This document shows, one piece after another, positions 61,634 to 64,000 of a DNA stretch of 64,000 nucleotides. The notes under the pieces are model-generated. The model searched no databases and was not told the origin of the DNA. It worked only from the letters and a program-made list of their open reading frames with translations. The translations under genes and the position numbers were made by a program. This DNA is from Engraulis encrasicolus (taxonomy: Eukaryota > Chordata > Actinopteri > Clupeiformes > Engraulidae), in assembly GCF_034702125.1 (NCBI RefSeq), contig NC_085872.1, positions 34,612,088 through 34,676,087 on the forward strand. The letters run 5' to 3'. Each line of letters starts with the position of its first letter. The first letter of the stretch is position 1.

Positions 61634-62357
61634 TCATTTCTGCATGCCCCAAATTATTTTGCAGAGGTCTGGTATAGAGCCTACATTTCAGGCATGTATA
61701 GAAAATGATAAAGTTCATGGAAAATAAATAATACATCATCTACATCTGGCTTTCGTCTGCACTATCGTAGTGTATAGAAAGAGACTAAGTAAAACGTCCA
61801 GTGAAATCCAGTGTCATGTTAAAGTTACACAGAAAGTCGGACGCACGTTAGACAATCTTAGACACTGTGAAAAACAGCAGTAGGTTTTCCATGATGCTTA
61901 GGGAGACCTCTGTTTGCCTGCCAAATAGGCCCTACTTATTCGAAGAGAAGTGGGTGGTATTTTGGCATGTCCTGCCAAGGTGTGAATGTTATTTGGACAT
62001 GTAAAAAACAAAACAAAACAAAAACACGTTGTGTTACTTCTGTCGTATACCGTTTTCGGACGCCCATCGTGTCCGTTTCACCTGTGCTATTATATCCATT
62101 ACCTTCACTCATAGGCCACCTATTGTACCTATTACACCATGCCACCCTTCAGATCGGTGACATGGTCCCATGGCCGACGTCCAAATGTTACACAGTCTTG
62201 CCAGTTGTGACGACATCTCTCTGACGACAGTAAGACCCACAGTTCAACCGTAATCCCAGCCCTGATTCAGGACGAAAAGACTATAGCCACTGCCGCACTG
62301 CCATGAAGACCCATTTGCAATTCAGGACAAAAAGTGACAAGCTACATGTATGTAGAG

Positions 62358-62970
62358 TAGTGGCTCTCACAGGGGTTCTAGAGCACCCCCCAGAAGTTTA
62401 AAGGTACACTGTGCAGGAAATGATCAAAAAATGTACTGCAACTACAGTATGCTGCTCATTGAAATTGGGCTGCCTAATGCCAAATTTGATCTTTACATGA
62501 AAGTTTACTAAGTAATAAACAAATATTTTCTAGTAAGATCCAAGTACAGTCATTTTTGCAGCTAAAATGGCTATTTTTGGAAATTCAAAATGGCGGACCA
62601 TGGAGAAGATCCCCCTTTTCATGTATGAAAAGTGCAATTTTTCCAGTCATAATGAATACTTAGAATTTGATGGTGGTGGTTAGTATTCATGAAAAAGGTA
62701 ACATTAGTGAATGGGCAGCATGAATTCTGGAAATAAACAACTAAAAATCTCACACAGTGTCCCTTTAAGGGAGCCAGCCCTTGGGGGACGCTGAGAGCAA
62801 GACAGCTGAGAGCCGGGCACTCAGTCACAAGCTCCCATATCATTCTAGAAACCTGTATAACAATCAAACAGCATCAGATCAGTAAATGCATACAGCACAC
62901 ATGTGGTAGGCGGGGGTTGGGGGTGGGCTGGTGGTGTTGGCATTTCTTCAAAACAGGTTGAGAACCACTG
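62358..62970. mobile_element. hAT-like MITE with perfect 8-bp target duplication, hosting a TTAA MITE
   Basis: Ends TAGTGGCTCTCAC and GTTGAGAACCACTG are imperfect inverted repeats. ATGTAGAG occurs exactly at 62350-62357 and 62971-62978. The interior contains the complete element 62398-62768. Confidence 0.82.
62398..62768. mobile_element. piggyBac-like MITE, copy 2, nested in a hAT-like MITE
   Basis: Ends TTAAAGGTACACTGTG and CACAGTGTCCCTTTAA; same body as 918-1276. It sits inside the element at 62358-62970. Confidence 0.8.
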
Positions 62971-62978
62971 ATGTAGAG

Positions 62979-64000
62979 CAACACAAGGTAAACACATGTA
63001 GTACAAACAAAAGCATAGGCCACCAAATGTAGTCGTGCAGTTAGTGTCATTGGTGACTGGTTGGCTCGTTTTGTTTGGAAAGGAAGCGCTCTGTGAAAGG
63101 AGCCTTCACAAGCCCACAATGTCCAGCCATTAATTAACTATTCTGCACCCCTAATCAATATCTCATTGTCCATGAACAGGAATGCTAGGTATCAGCAGCA
63201 CAGCCTGTGGTGCAGTGGTAAAATAAGAGGTGAATGTCTTGTATGGATCCAAGTGCACGGATTGGAATGATGGCACAAGATATGTTTGGTGTCTGAACTG
63301 TATTGTGAAATAAATGCACTTTATTAAATGGTGAACAAACTCTGATCAGAGTGGCAAGGCCTCTATTACGGAGAATTGAGGGCTGGGGTAAAGTAAACAA
63401 ACACTGTTTACCTGCAATATGGCCTTCCACTCCAACCCTGAGCACTGTGAAGACACGGCTTCTCATTTTTTAAATAGTGACGTTGGTCGCATGGTCATCC
63501 AAACATTACCAGGACATCTGAATTTTGCTAAAGGAATTTAGGAGTACCCTATGTTTCCTAAAACAGTGAAAACATGTAGGCCTACAGAGTAATTTCACTG
63601 TTTACAAGTGTTAGGGTTGTGTTAATGACTCTATTAAATTATAGGTGTGTGAGCTGGGTCCAAGTGGAACAGAAATACAGACGTGGTCATTAGTGTCATA
63701 AGCTTAAGATGTTAAGATGTTAAAGCTATTTATTCCAGTGATGAGCAAGGACCATGCCTTGTTATAAAGGAAAGTGTGAACAGAGTTCTGAGACTGACCA
63801 GTGCCATCTGCTGGTGAAAGAGGAGATCCCTCAGCTGCTGTTACACTCACTGTCAAAGCACAAAAACAAATTGTGATGATGACGGTTTCGCTTTTTTTTA
63901 ATGTTTGCTATTTGCATGCTATTAAAATGACCAATACCAACATTCTTTTTTCTTTTAAGACAACACTCTCTGATCTTACTGTCAACCCGTCAGTCTCCCT
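62979..64000. other. Unclassified sequence at the right edge
   Basis: No ORF, splice-supported exon or clear repeat recognised. Confidence 0.5.

Larger units (their letters stand above)
59742..62357. other. Region upstream of the transporter
   Basis: Contains two SINEs (60468-60606, 61414-61633), an (AATA)n run at 60667-60693 and open frames without recognisable protein features (for example 60834-61325). Confidence 0.5.

Overview
The window is vertebrate nuclear DNA, almost certainly from a ray-finned fish. It has intron-split genes with human-like exon phases, very long (CA/TG)n and (CT/GA)n arrays, tRNA-derived SINEs, a CR1/L2-like LINE and many short terminal-inverted-repeat (TIR) DNA transposons. 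No bacterial, organellar or viral gene organisation is seen. The species cannot be named from sequence alone.

Four protein genes are supported, in the order pip5k1c(-), gpx4(-), elavl1(+), EAAT5-like glutamate transporter(-). (1) 123-21141, minus: the 5' half of a type I gamma phosphatidylinositol-4-phosphate 5-kinase; the gene runs off the left edge. (2) 26160-31229, minus: glutathione peroxidase 4, seven coding exons, an in-frame UGA (selenocysteine) and a SECIS hairpin in the 3' UTR. Exon 3 carries one extra base that breaks the frame as written. (3) About 33000-41830, plus: elavl1 (HuR), five coding exons, 324 residues, three RRMs. (4) 46772-59741, minus: an EAAT5-type glutamate transporter, eleven coding exons, complete. 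gpx4 and elavl1 are divergent, with start regions about 1.8 kb apart. elavl1 and the transporter converge. From memory, the human orthologues of pip5k1c, gpx4 and elavl1 all lie on 19p13.

Region by region: 1-21.1 kb is pip5k1c exons and very long introns full of microsatellites and MITEs. 21.1-26.1 kb is intergenic, with a LINE that was itself hit by a SINE and a hAT-like MITE. 26.2-31.2 kb is gpx4 with MITEs in its introns. 31.2-33.1 kb is the divergent promoter interval. 33.1-41.8 kb is elavl1, whose 3' UTR contains a roughly 80-bp-arm foldback. 41.8-46.8 kb is intergenic, with nested MITEs and a palindromic Tc1/mariner derivative. 46.8-59.7 kb is the transporter. 59.7-64 kb is intergenic, with SINEs and a MITE-in-MITE nest.

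The genes are ordinary and do not form a pathway. The less ordinary content is the mobile-element layer: many elements still show exact target-site duplications (8 bp hAT-like, TTAA, TTA, TA, and one 18-bp SINE duplication), several are nested, and some sit in transcribed or splice-adjacent positions.
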